The position numbers and the translations under genes were made by a program. From Spirochaetes bacterium GWE1_32_154 (GTDB taxonomy: Bacteria; Spirochaetota; GWE2-31-10), in contig MIAY01000013.1 of NCBI GenBank assembly GCA_001829315.1, positions 1 to 64,000 of the forward strand: 64,000 nt of DNA. The letters are read 5' to 3'. Shown in pieces: positions 18,038 through 26,097 of this stretch; position 1 is the first letter of the stretch, and every line of letters starts with the position of its first letter. The notes under the pieces were generated by a model. That model did not search any database. It worked only from the letters and a program-made list of their open reading frames with translations, and had not been told where the DNA came from.

Positions 18038-19237
18038 TTAATATAATACAATAGTAGTTTGCGGATAATAAAAGTCTATAATTTGTTTATAAGTAAACTT
18101 TTGCATCCCCATATTCTGTGCCCCCCATTGACTCATACCAACACCATGACCAAAACCATATCCAATAAATAAAATAGTATTATCATCTTTTATTTCATAG
18201 GTAAATTTTTCACTTTTAATATTTTTATAATTATATAAGCGTCTGATCATCTTTGGAGTATATTTTTTTTCGTTAAAGACTAAAGAATCAATAAGCCCAT
18301 ATACAGTGCGATTAACAATAATATTGTCACTATTCAAATCAATTCCTGATATTTCTAAAAACTCTTCTTTTGTTGTTGCAAATTCCCATTTATAACCTTT
18401 CATATCAACTGAATATTGATCAACTTTATTAACTAAATAAGGAAAGTTTGACCCCTCACCAAAATAATCAAGACCGGATGTTAAATACCCCCCTGAATTA
18501 GCATGAAAATAAGCAATAATTGGAGCGGAATCAAATACAACAACTTCCCCTTCAGTTGATCTAATGGCTTCTAATATATTTTTCAAATTGGGACTTGCCA
18601 CAATATCAGAAAACCCGTTATATACTTGAAATGCGGTTGTATTATCAACATCGTACGATCGATTAACTGTAGAACGACTGATAAAATAATATGAATAGGT
18701 CCTTGCAACCACAGCTTGTGCCTTAAGAGCTTCAATTTCAAAAAATGAAGGCATTTCAGATGGTAATACTGAAACTAAATATACTTCTAACGGTACAATA
18801 TTTATTACATCAAAACCATTTTCTTTCGGATAAATTCGTATCTCACCATAATACATTTGATTATTAATATACAAAGGAAAAAAATCATCTGTTTTAATTA
18901 CCAATGGAGATGTAAAGACCATATCATTATAATAACACAGTTTATCTTTAGACAATATTGTAATCATTTTATCACGAAATGAACTTACTTGCTTACCGGA
19001 TATAAAATCTATAGTATTTAATACAAAATCACTTCGAAGGCACACCTCATTAGTTGTTATTATTTTAACTTTTATTGAATAGGTATTAAATAAATCATTA
19101 AATAAAGGTATTAAATCAGATTGTATAGGATTTTTGTCGACTGCTTTTTCTTGAGTTTTCTCAAATGCAACTTCAGGAACTGTTTTACATGAATAAAACA
19201 ATAACAAAACACTAAGAAGTAAAAAGAGATATTTCAT
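18038..19237 (-). CDS. SpoIID/LytB-domain lipoprotein
   Basis: A 399-residue protein starting at the ATG at 19237, which has GGAGG eight bases upstream; longer versions reading further into ruvB would bury the signal peptide. A lipobox (LLLFYSC) anchors it in the envelope. The SpoIID domain occupies about residues 130-390: PLEVYLVSVLPSEMP, LKAQAVVARTY and the C-terminal GHGVGMSQWGAQNMG. SpoIID-like enzymes are lytic transglycosylases that cut denuded peptidoglycan glycan strands, in non-sporulating bacteria usually in division or wall remodelling. It overlaps the ruvB 3' end by 26 nt, so translational coupling is likely. Confidence 0.9.
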   Translation of the reverse strand: MKYLFLLLSVLLLFYSCKTVPEVAFEKTQEKAVDKNPIQSDLIPLFNDLFNTYSIKVKIITTNEVCLRSDFVLNTIDFISGKQVSSFRDKMITILSKDKLCYYNDMVFTSPLVIKTDDFFPLYINNQMYYGEIRIYPKENGFDVINIVPLEVYLVSVLPSEMPSFFEIEALKAQAVVARTYSYYFISRSTVNRSYDVDNTTAFQVYNGFSDIVASPNLKNILEAIRSTEGEVVVFDSAPIIAYFHANSGGYLTSGLDYFGEGSNFPYLVNKVDQYSVDMKGYKWEFATTKEEFLEISGIDLNSDNIIVNRTVYGLIDSLVFNEKKYTPKMIRRLYNYKNIKSEKFTYEIKDDNTILFIGYGFGHGVGMSQWGAQNMGMQKFTYKQIIDFYYPQTTIVLY

Positions 19238-20228
19238 TATCATTTCCTCCGGTATAAACACGACCGATATGTTCATATCCTTTTTGAGTAACAACCCGAC
19301 CTCGCGGGGTTCTTTTAATAAAACCAATTTGAATTAAATACGGTTCATACACATCCTCGATGGTATCAACCTCTTCACCTAAACTTATCGCGATAGTCTT
19401 ACACCCGACAGGCCCGCCGTCATAATGGTCTATTACTATTTCAAGAAGTTTAATATCATTTTTATTTAAACCTAAATGATCAATTTTTAATCTCTTGAGG
19501 GAATCTTTTGCAATTTCTTCATCAATTTCTTTAACACCTTTCATTTGAGCAAAATCACGAACTCTTCTTAACAACCGGTTTGCTATTCGTGGTGTTCCAC
19601 GTGAAGAAGCAGCAACAATGTGAGCTGCCTTATCAGTAATACCAAATTTCAGTATCGATGCGGATCTTTTTAAAATCGTGATAATTTCTTCTTTATTATA
19701 AAACTCGAGTTTTTCATTAATGCCGAATCTTGCAAGTAATGGTGAGGATAAAAGACCTGAACGGGTTGTTGCACCAACTAATGTAAATGGTTCAATATCA
19801 ATCTTTAATGTTTTTGCAGCAACGCCCTGCCCTATTATAATATCTAACGTATAATCTTCCATCGCTGAATACAACACTTCTTCAACACTTTTATTTAACC
19901 GGTGAATTTCATCAATAAAGAAAACATCACCTTTTTTTATGTCAGTTAAAACAGCAGCTAAATCACCAACTTTTGTTAAAACAGGTGCACTTGTTGATTT
20001 AAAATCAACGCCCATTTCTCTTGAAACGATGTTGGATAATGTTGTTTTTCCAAGTCCGGGTGGCCCTGATAAAAGAATATGATCTAATGGTTCATTTCGT
20101 TGTTTTGCAGCATTGATATACACTTTAAGGTTTTCAACAAAATGTTTTTGACCTATAAAATCACTGAGAGTTTTAGGGCGAAGTGTAATATCTAAATCAT
20201 CATCACTATTATTTTGATTAACAGACAT
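19212..20228 (-). CDS. ruvB: Holliday junction branch-migration ATPase RuvB
   Basis: A 338-residue RuvB of typical length. Walker A GPPGLGKT (about 55-62), Walker B DEIHRL (D106), sensor region GATTRSGLLSSPL, arginine finger region RFG, and the C-terminal winged helix with RTPRGRVVT. With RuvA it drives branch migration of Holliday junctions. It starts one base after ruvA ends. Confidence 0.98.
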   Translation of the reverse strand: MSVNQNNSDDDLDITLRPKTLSDFIGQKHFVENLKVYINAAKQRNEPLDHILLSGPPGLGKTTLSNIVSREMGVDFKSTSAPVLTKVGDLAAVLTDIKKGDVFFIDEIHRLNKSVEEVLYSAMEDYTLDIIIGQGVAAKTLKIDIEPFTLVGATTRSGLLSSPLLARFGINEKLEFYNKEEIITILKRSASILKFGITDKAAHIVAASSRGTPRIANRLLRRVRDFAQMKGVKEIDEEIAKDSLKRLKIDHLGLNKNDIKLLEIVIDHYDGGPVGCKTIAISLGEEVDTIEDVYEPYLIQIGFIKRTPRGRVVTQKGYEHIGRVYTGGNDNEISLFTS

Positions 20229-20229
20229 T

Positions 20230-20796
20230 CTATACCATCAACTTTAATAATTTTTTTATATCATCAGAAAACACACCTGAAAATGGCTTACCTTTTTCAT
20301 ATATTTTCAAAACATCATTTTTATTATACCCCATCGAAATCATAGCAGAAACTAAATCACTGTCAGATTGATTTAAATTATTAATGGTCAGTAAGTTAAT
20401 TGTTCCTTTCAGGTCTAAAATCATTTTCTTAGCCGTTTTCTCACCAATCCCCGGAGTCTTTTTTAAAACATCAACTGATTCATTCTCAATTGACTGATAA
20501 ATAACGCCAATATCATGGCGTGATAACATTGCAAGAGCAGTTTTAGGACCGACACCGTCAACTTTGATTAAAGTTCTAAACCCGTCCCTTGATTCTTCTT
20601 TAATAAAACCATACAACGTTACATTATCTTCCTTATGAATATAATGAGTAAATAACTTGATTTCAGTTCCGATCATTTCTGATAATTCTGCACTATCATT
20701 TAAAGGTAAATATAAAATATAGCCGATTCCAAATGTTGACAGTATAACTGTATTATCTTTAACTCTATCAATTTTCCCTTGTATATGATCGTACAT
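20230..20796 (-). CDS. ruvA: Holliday junction DNA-binding protein RuvA
   Basis: A 188-residue RuvA: N-terminal OB domain (IQGKIDRVKDNTVILSTFGI), two helix-hairpin-helix motifs (VDGVGPKTALAML and TPGIGEKTAKKMILDLK) and a short C-terminal RuvB-contacting domain (about 145-188). It binds the four-way junction and recruits RuvB. It lies one base after ruvC and one before ruvB. Confidence 0.97.
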   Translation of the reverse strand: MYDHIQGKIDRVKDNTVILSTFGIGYILYLPLNDSAELSEMIGTEIKLFTHYIHKEDNVTLYGFIKEESRDGFRTLIKVDGVGPKTALAMLSRHDIGVIYQSIENESVDVLKKTPGIGEKTAKKMILDLKGTINLLTINNLNQSDSDLVSAMISMGYNKNDVLKIYEKGKPFSGVFSDDIKKLLKLMV

Positions 20797-20797
20797 A

Positions 20798-21289
20798 TTA
20801 TCCTTTTATTTTTTCATAAATTCTATTTGTATTTATATGTGTTATTGCAAGTGCAATACCATCAGCCACGTCGTCCTGCAAAATTGCCACCTCATCACCA
20901 ATAATCATGCGTAACATACGTTGCATCATTCCTTTATCTGCACGACCATATCCTGACAAAGCCTGTTTTACTTGCAAAGGGGTATATTCATATACTGGAA
21001 TTAACGATTTCTCTAATGCCAGCAAAATTACCCCGCGGGCTTGTGCAACATTAATAACTGTTTTAACATTTTTAGCAAAAAAAATCTCTTCAACAGAAGC
21101 ATATGCAATGGTATAACTACCAAGCATTTCAATTAATTCATCATAAATAATTTGCAATCTTTTCCCGACAGAATCTTTTGATGATGTTTTTATCAATTTA
21201 GAATCTAAAAGTTTCAATCGTGAATCCCGATATTGAACGACTCCGATTCCGACCCGTTCAATTCCGGGATCAATGCCTATGGTTATCAT
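20798..21289 (-). CDS. ruvC: Holliday junction resolvase RuvC
   Basis: A 163-residue RuvC endonuclease with the expected acidic catalytic set: D7 (GIDPGIERVG), E67 (VEEIFFAKN), and D140/D143 (QDDVADGIALA). It resolves junctions after RuvAB branch migration. Directly abuts yebC upstream and ruvA downstream; the three-gene order ruvC-ruvA-ruvB after yebC is widespread. Confidence 0.97.
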   Translation of the reverse strand: MITIGIDPGIERVGIGVVQYRDSRLKLLDSKLIKTSSKDSVGKRLQIIYDELIEMLGSYTIAYASVEEIFFAKNVKTVINVAQARGVILLALEKSLIPVYEYTPLQVKQALSGYGRADKGMMQRMLRMIIGDEVAILQDDVADGIALAITHINTNRIYEKIKG

Positions 21290-22027
21290 CTAACCGTTAT
21301 AATCATCAGGAATTTTAAGATTAGTATATACAGCTTGAATATCATCAAGATCTTCTAATTTATCAATAAGTGCGATTACTTTATCAACTTTATCTGCAGA
21401 CACAACCTGATATGTATCAGGTACCATGGTAATTTCAGCTGAAATATGAGCAATGTTATTATCGTCAAAGGCTTTAAGAACTGCTTCAAAATTTTCCTGA
21501 TTAGTATAAACTATAATATTATCATCCTCAGTAACAACATCATCAGCACCGGAATCAATACCTATTTCGAATGCCTTTTCTTCAGAAATAACTGCGATAT
21601 CAAATAAAATAACACCTTTTTTATGGAATATATATGAAACACAACCATTAGCACCAAGATTACCGCCATTTTTTGCGAGAGATGATTTAACATCAGACGA
21701 TGTTCTATTTTTATTATCAGTCATTATTTCCATATAAATTGCTACACCATCAGGCCCATATCCTTCATACGTGAATTCATCATAATGAGATGATTCCAAC
21801 TCACCGGCTCCCTTCTTTATAGCTTTTTCCATCGTATCTTTAGGCATATTAGCTTCTTTTGCCTTTAAAATAGCAGCTCTGAGTCTTGGATTTGACTCTG
21901 CACTACTTCCGCCAATTTTTGCAGCAACACTTAATTCTCTTATTATCTTCGTAAATATTGAAGCTCTTTTTTTATCATTGGCACCCTTCTTATGCTGAAT
22001 ATTTGCCCATTTACTATGTCCTGACAA
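21290..22027 (-). CDS. yebC: YebC/PmpR-family protein
   Basis: A 245-residue YebC/TACO1-family protein, recognisable by the N-terminal SGHSKWANIQHKKG and FTKIIRELSVAAK and by YEGYGPDGVAI. Members were described as DNA-binding regulators; recent work points to relief of ribosome stalling at proline-rich stretches. It is the first gene of the ruv-queA-phosphatase-kinase operon. A strong promoter lies just upstream (22084-22112). The ATG follows an AAGGAG ribosome site. Confidence 0.95.
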   Translation of the reverse strand: MSGHSKWANIQHKKGANDKKRASIFTKIIRELSVAAKIGGSSAESNPRLRAAILKAKEANMPKDTMEKAIKKGAGELESSHYDEFTYEGYGPDGVAIYMEIMTDNKNRTSSDVKSSLAKNGGNLGANGCVSYIFHKKGVILFDIAVISEEKAFEIGIDSGADDVVTEDDNIIVYTNQENFEAVLKAFDDNNIAHISAEITMVPDTYQVVSADKVDKVIALIDKLEDLDDIQAVYTNLKIPDDYNG

Positions 22028-22083
22028 GATATGCTCCTTACAATACTATTATTTAAAATAAAAAACGATTTTACAGCAAAAAT

Positions 22084-22112
22084 AATATATAAAAAAAACT
22101 CTTTAATGTCAA
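22084..22112 (-). promoter_or_regulatory. sigma70-type promoter of the yebC-ruv operon
   Basis: On the - strand, TTGACA (22107-22112) and TATATT (22084-22089) are spaced by 17 bp, partly a T-run. Transcription should begin near 22077 and enter yebC, whose ATG is at 22027. It is the only strong promoter seen upstream of the seven same-strand genes. Confidence 0.7.
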
Positions 22113-22117
22113 TTTCA

Positions 22118-22137
22118 TTCATATAAATCTATATGAA
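22118..22137. other. Short A+T inverted repeat
   Basis: An 8-bp perfect stem TTCATATA/TATATGAA with the loop AATC lies between the flaA terminator and the yebC promoter. It could be a regulator-binding site or chance in A+T-rich DNA. Confidence 0.3.
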
Positions 22138-22165
22138 TAAAAAAACGGGGTTTCCCCCGTTTTTA
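22138..22165 (-). terminator. Intrinsic terminator of flaA
   Basis: A stem AAAACGGGG/CCCCGTTTT with a 3-4 nt loop begins at the flaA stop codon and is followed on the - strand by a run of seven T. GC-rich core plus T tract is textbook; its A-run also makes it usable from the other side, though no + strand transcript is expected. Confidence 0.85.
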
Positions 22166-23092
22166 ATAACCAGTAGTTGAACTATGCATTCTCTGACTTT
22201 CCAGCCACTGTAAATATACTGTTTTATTAACACGTTCCATTTCAAAACGCGCCCTTTTCAAAAGTTCTTCTTTATAAATCCCGAAAATATCTTCCTGGAG
22301 ATACTCATAATTATCCAATCGTAAAAAATGCTCATCAAAGTCTGCTGTAATTTCTTTAATCATAGTTGTAAAATTACCCGTTCGTTCTGTCTTATCCCTT
22401 TGTATTATGATACCGATAAATTTTAAATATGGATACTCATCAGGATAATAAGGTATTTTAGATCTTGTTTTATCTCGATTCTTTTTTTCTGTTTCATAAT
22501 TAGGATTAATCCATGTTAATGTTCTCCAACCGAGAAAATTAAGCGTTCCCATGTATATATCCCGTTCTTCTCCACTATTATTTTTTACCCGTACATATAA
22601 CCCGAAATTAAAGTTATTTCCAAGTATCCTGATTGATAACTTTCTCATAACACCGACATTTCTAATAACACCCTTATTTAAAAAATAAGTTCCCATACCA
22701 TCCGGATTAGCCGGATCATCATAGTACGCCGGTATTTCAAAAGGAGGATAAATTTCAACATCAGAATGTGCATTTCTTTCAGGGAAATAGGACCGAACGG
22801 CCAAAACCGTACTACCTGAGTAATTAATCGAATTTGTAACATTTAAAACATATGTTTTATTGACTGCTACCGGGATTTGTGAAGATTTTCGTACCTTAGC
22901 ACTCCAATTTGAAGGATCAAGACTTGCTATCATCTCTCCTTGAGCATCATTCATGCCCCATCCATTATCAACATCTTTACTAAAGTCAACCGTAGTATCA
23001 TTAAGACTACTAAAATCAATAAGTACTTCTTCCCTGGAAAACAAACTTACTAGTAACAAAATAAAAACCGAAGAAATAACCAATCTCTTCAT
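22163..23092 (-). CDS. flaA: Periplasmic flagellar filament sheath protein FlaA
   Basis: A 309-residue secreted protein with a signal peptide (about 1-18) and the spirochaetal FlaA pattern: an early LIDFSSL segment, NGWGMNDAQGEM, SYFPERNAHSDVEIYPPFEIPAYY, and a C-terminal region with IQRDKTERTGNFTTMIKEI. FlaA forms the sheath or basal coat of the endoflagella in the spirochaete periplasm, unlike unrelated proteins called FlaA elsewhere. It stands alone with its own terminator and a weak sigma28-like upstream element. This is the strongest taxonomic marker in the window. It is not a flagellin core (FlaB) gene; no other flagellar gene is present. Confidence 0.88.
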   Translation of the reverse strand: MKRLVISSVFILLLVSLFSREEVLIDFSSLNDTTVDFSKDVDNGWGMNDAQGEMIASLDPSNWSAKVRKSSQIPVAVNKTYVLNVTNSINYSGSTVLAVRSYFPERNAHSDVEIYPPFEIPAYYDDPANPDGMGTYFLNKGVIRNVGVMRKLSIRILGNNFNFGLYVRVKNNSGEERDIYMGTLNFLGWRTLTWINPNYETEKKNRDKTRSKIPYYPDEYPYLKFIGIIIQRDKTERTGNFTTMIKEITADFDEHFLRLDNYEYLQEDIFGIYKEELLKRARFEMERVNKTVYLQWLESQRMHSSTTGY

Positions 23093-23163
23093 ATTAAACC
23101 ACCATATTCCATTTTTTTTGTATAAAACTCTGTACAGTAATTGAGTTTAATCATACATTTAAA

Positions 23164-23189
23164 ATATCGGTTTATTATTTTTTTCATTA
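23164..23189 (-). promoter_or_regulatory. Possible sigma28-like promoter of flaA
   Basis: On the - strand, ACCGATAT (23164-23171) resembles the flagellar -10 core (GCCGATAA) and TAAT (23186-23189) lies 14 bp upstream in the -35 position (consensus TAAA, spacing 15). Two mismatches and short spacing make this weak; it would give a leader of about 64 nt. Confidence 0.3.
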
Positions 23190-23212
23190 AGAAAAATTAT
23201 ATAAAATAATTA

Positions 23213-23244
23213 AGAAAAGAAATGTATTTTTGCGAGAGGCTCTA
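23213..23244 (+). repeat. Dispersed repeat copy B (one terminus only)
   Basis: Right-hand end of the element in + orientation: GTATTTTTGCGAGAGGCTCT preceded by an A/G-rich tract. Its final CTA is the stop codon (TAG) of lptA read on the - strand, so the element ends exactly at the 3' end of the phoH-to-lptA operon. One change (TGCGAG for TGCAAG) from the family core. Confidence 0.65.
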
Positions 23245-23931
23245 CTTATCTGAGTTAATTATTTCAGCATCAAGATCGCCTTGAAGTATAAATGTATTAT
23301 TTTCTACATCAACAATAATCTTTCGTGCTGAATATTCCGACCCCTGATTACGGACTTTAGGGAATCCGCTGATAGACATGAGCTTATCTTTTTTTGTATA
23401 CTTTACAAAAGCTCCTGTAGCTAAAATGTCTTTTTGATAAATTCTTGTATTACCTTGTATTATTGTAATACTCTCATCTTCATAATTATAAATTGTATCA
23501 CCAAACACTGCAACTTCTTCTTTTGCATCGGTATAAAAAGCATTTTCTCTGATTACAAATTTCTTCTCATCTCTATAATAATCAGCCGCTTCTCCACCGA
23601 TTTGAACCTCATCTTTTTCGTTAAATATTCGTACATTTTTAATAAATTTTGCTCTATCGATTTTGTCTTCATTTTTTTCATCTTTATAAAAATAAATTTC
23701 AATATCTGTACAATATATTTTATTATCATCAATTTCTAAATATGAATTCCCCTGACCAAGAAACATATTCCCCCCGCGCACTTCACGATAGGTAGCAAGA
23801 TCAGCTTTAAATATAACTACTTTTTTAACATCATCTTTTTTTTTTGCTGGTTCTGCAGCATAAAGAATTGAAAATGAAAAAATTAATAGCAAACAATAAT
23901 ATTTCACTCTATTATTTCTCCTCATCTTCAT
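23242..23931 (-). CDS. lptA: LptA/OstA-like periplasmic protein
   Basis: A 229-residue OstA-fold protein: signal peptide (about 9-26), then repeating beta segments alternating polar/hydrophobic with the family phrase patterns YLEIDDNKIYCTDIEIYF, GEAADYYRDEKKFVI and ATGAFVKYTKKDKLMSISG. LptA polymers carry lipopolysaccharide or related glycolipids across the periplasm. It overlaps the lptC-like gene upstream by 20 nt. Spirochaetes differ in whether they make LPS, so the cargo is not certain. An internal ATG two codons later is an equally good start. Confidence 0.75.
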   Translation of the reverse strand: MKMRRNNRVKYYCLLLIFSFSILYAAEPAKKKDDVKKVVIFKADLATYREVRGGNMFLGQGNSYLEIDDNKIYCTDIEIYFYKDEKNEDKIDRAKFIKNVRIFNEKDEVQIGGEAADYYRDEKKFVIRENAFYTDAKEEVAVFGDTIYNYEDESITIIQGNTRIYQKDILATGAFVKYTKKDKLMSISGFPKVRNQGSEYSARKIIVDVENNTFILQGDLDAEIINSDK

Positions 23932-24454
23932 AAAAATAATTTAAATCCATAGTAGTAAATGTTGTAATTTGATTAGTTAAATCTGATTGCATTGAATCGG
24001 CAATTAAAATAGAACCATCTTCTTTTGTAATTAAAACTTTTGTTTTGGAATCCATCGTATTATTTTTATAATTTAATGCTAAACTATCAGTTTCTAATTT
24101 TATTTTATCATCAAGTTTCTCAATAACAACATTTTCAGAAAAAATCAATTCACTATTATTTGAGTTAATAATACCTTTATCAGATTTTATTAAAGTAGTA
24201 ATCTCAGCTTTAGAATTATATACCTTTGCTGAAATAACAACACACTCTATTTCTTTCTTTTTTTCAAAAGTTTTTCCTGTATCTATGTGAGCTTCAAGAA
24301 ATAATCTGCCACTTTTATATATATAATGTGTATAATCTGTTTGAACAACATCAGGATATTCAACTACCACTTCAGCAACTTTTTTTTTAACAGAAACACA
24401 ACTTAGTATATTAATACTCACAATTACACATACTATACTTTTTAAATACCTCAC
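23912..24454 (-). CDS. lptC: LptC-like lipoprotein
   Basis: A 180-residue protein with a lipoprotein signal (lipobox NILSC, Cys19) and an OstA/LptC-type beta region: an early variable part, then LIKSDKGIINSNNSELIF, LETDSLALNYKNNTMDSKT, IADSMQSDLTNQITTF. LptC links the inner-membrane LptBFG pump to LptA; most LptC proteins use a membrane helix rather than a lipid anchor, and a lipidated version is known outside Proteobacteria. It lies three bases after pyrG and overlaps lptA. No lptB, lptF or lptG gene is in the window. Confidence 0.7.
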   Translation of the reverse strand: MRYLKSIVCVIVSINILSCVSVKKKVAEVVVEYPDVVQTDYTHYIYKSGRLFLEAHIDTGKTFEKKKEIECVVISAKVYNSKAEITTLIKSDKGIINSNNSELIFSENVVIEKLDDKIKLETDSLALNYKNNTMDSKTKVLITKEDGSILIADSMQSDLTNQITTFTTMDLNYFYEDEEK

Positions 24455-24457
24455 AAA

Positions 24458-26071
24458 TTAAACCTTACCCCGTTTATTAATCGAAGCACATATAAAATCA
24501 CGAAAAATCGGGTGTGCATCAAAGGGATTTGATTTAAATTCCGGATGAAACTGAACACCAATGCTAAATGGATGTTGAGGCCATTCAACTGCTTCAACTA
24601 ACTTTTCACCTTCTGTGGTACATGAAATAATTAAACCTTTACTCTCAAACTCTTTTCGATATTTCCCATTAAATTCATATCGATGTCTATGTCTTTCACT
24701 AAGCGAATCAGATTTATAGGCGGCAAACATTCTCGTATTTGGCACTATAACAGACTGATATGCACCAAGACGCATAGTACCACCTTTATCATCAACGTAT
24801 TCCTGTTCTTCTAAAAGATTAACAACAGGATATTCGGTATCAGGATCAAACTCTTTTGAATTTGCATTATTAAAGCCTAATACATTTCGTGCGTACTCGA
24901 TAACCATTATCTGCATACCTAGGCATATACCAAAATATGGAATTTTATTTTCTCTGGCATATTTTGCAGCAATTATCTTACCTTCAACACCTCTTTCACC
25001 GAAACCACCTGGAATAAGCACACCATCAACATCACCTAATAAGGTGATTACCGATTCATTCGTTATATCTTCACTGTCAAGTTTAACAATTTTCAATTTA
25101 GCATGATTATAATATCCTGCATGATTTAACGCTTCATATATTGATTTATAAGAATCCTGAAGTTTTATATATTTTCCGATAACAGCAATTCTAACTTCAG
25201 TTTCAGGATTTTTCAAGATTTTAATCAGCTTATTCCATCGCGTTAAATCAGTCACTTTATCTTTATGTAATTGAAGTTTTTTTATTATTACATCAGTTAA
25301 CCCTTTATTTTCATAATCAACCGGTATTTCATAAATTGAATCTTTTATATCAACTGCAGAAATAATTGCACTTGATTCAACATTGGTAAATAATGAAATT
25401 TTCTTTTTCATATCCGATGACATTTCCTGATCTATTCTACACATTAAAATATCAGGCTGAATACCAATTTCCCTTAATTTCTGAACAGAATGTTGTGTAG
25501 GTTTTGTTTTCAATTCACCTGCAGCTGTTATTGTAGGAATAAGCGTTAAATGAACAAATAAAACATTCTCCCGACCGATATCAATAATAAATTGTCGTGC
25601 TGCTTCAAGAAAAGGAACCGACTCAATGTCCCCTACTGTTCCTCCAATTTCAATTATAACTATATCAACATCTTTTGCAACTAACTTGATTCTTCTTTTA
25701 ATTTCATCAGTGATATGTGGAATAACCTGAACACATTTACCTAGATAATGACCTTTTCGCTCTCTTTCAATAACTTCCTTGTATACCTGACCGGTTGTTA
25801 TTGAGTTAAGTTTTGTTATTTTTGTTGATGTAAATCTTTCGTAATTACCTAAATCAAGATCTGTTTCAGCCCCATCATCAGTTACATACACTTCTCCATG
25901 TTGAAATGGACTCATAGTTCCAGCATCAATATTCAGATACGGATCTACTTTAAGCATTTGAATTTTATATCCTCGTGATTCTAATAAAGCACCAATTGAT
26001 GAAGCGGCAATTCCTTTACCCAAAGAAGAACAAACGCCACCTGACACAAAAATATATTTTACACTATCCAT
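24458..26071 (-). CDS. pyrG: CTP synthase PyrG
   Basis: A 537-residue CTP synthase, normal length, if started at the ATG at 26071 ([12 protein letters not shown]); an upstream in-frame start at 26089 adds six residues of no family likeness. Synthetase domain: [14 protein letters not shown]-loop, [10 protein letters not shown]. Glutaminase domain: FGICLGMQ nucleophile Cys and QFHPEF His/Glu. It makes CTP from UTP, glutamine and ATP. It lies 26 nt after the TPR gene and three bases before lptC in the same operon. Confidence 0.97.
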   Translation of the reverse strand: MDSVKYIFVSGGVCSSLGKGIAASSIGALLESRGYKIQMLKVDPYLNIDAGTMSPFQHGEVYVTDDGAETDLDLGNYERFTSTKITKLNSITTGQVYKEVIERERKGHYLGKCVQVIPHITDEIKRRIKLVAKDVDIVIIEIGGTVGDIESVPFLEAARQFIIDIGRENVLFVHLTLIPTITAAGELKTKPTQHSVQKLREIGIQPDILMCRIDQEMSSDMKKKISLFTNVESSAIISAVDIKDSIYEIPVDYENKGLTDVIIKKLQLHKDKVTDLTRWNKLIKILKNPETEVRIAVIGKYIKLQDSYKSIYEALNHAGYYNHAKLKIVKLDSEDITNESVITLLGDVDGVLIPGGFGERGVEGKIIAAKYARENKIPYFGICLGMQIMVIEYARNVLGFNNANSKEFDPDTEYPVVNLLEEQEYVDDKGGTMRLGAYQSVIVPNTRMFAAYKSDSLSERHRHRYEFNGKYRKEFESKGLIISCTTEGEKLVEAVEWPQHPFSIGVQFHPEFKSNPFDAHPIFRDFICASINKRGKV

Positions 26072-26097
26072 AATGAATCGCCCCTTCAAATAATTTT

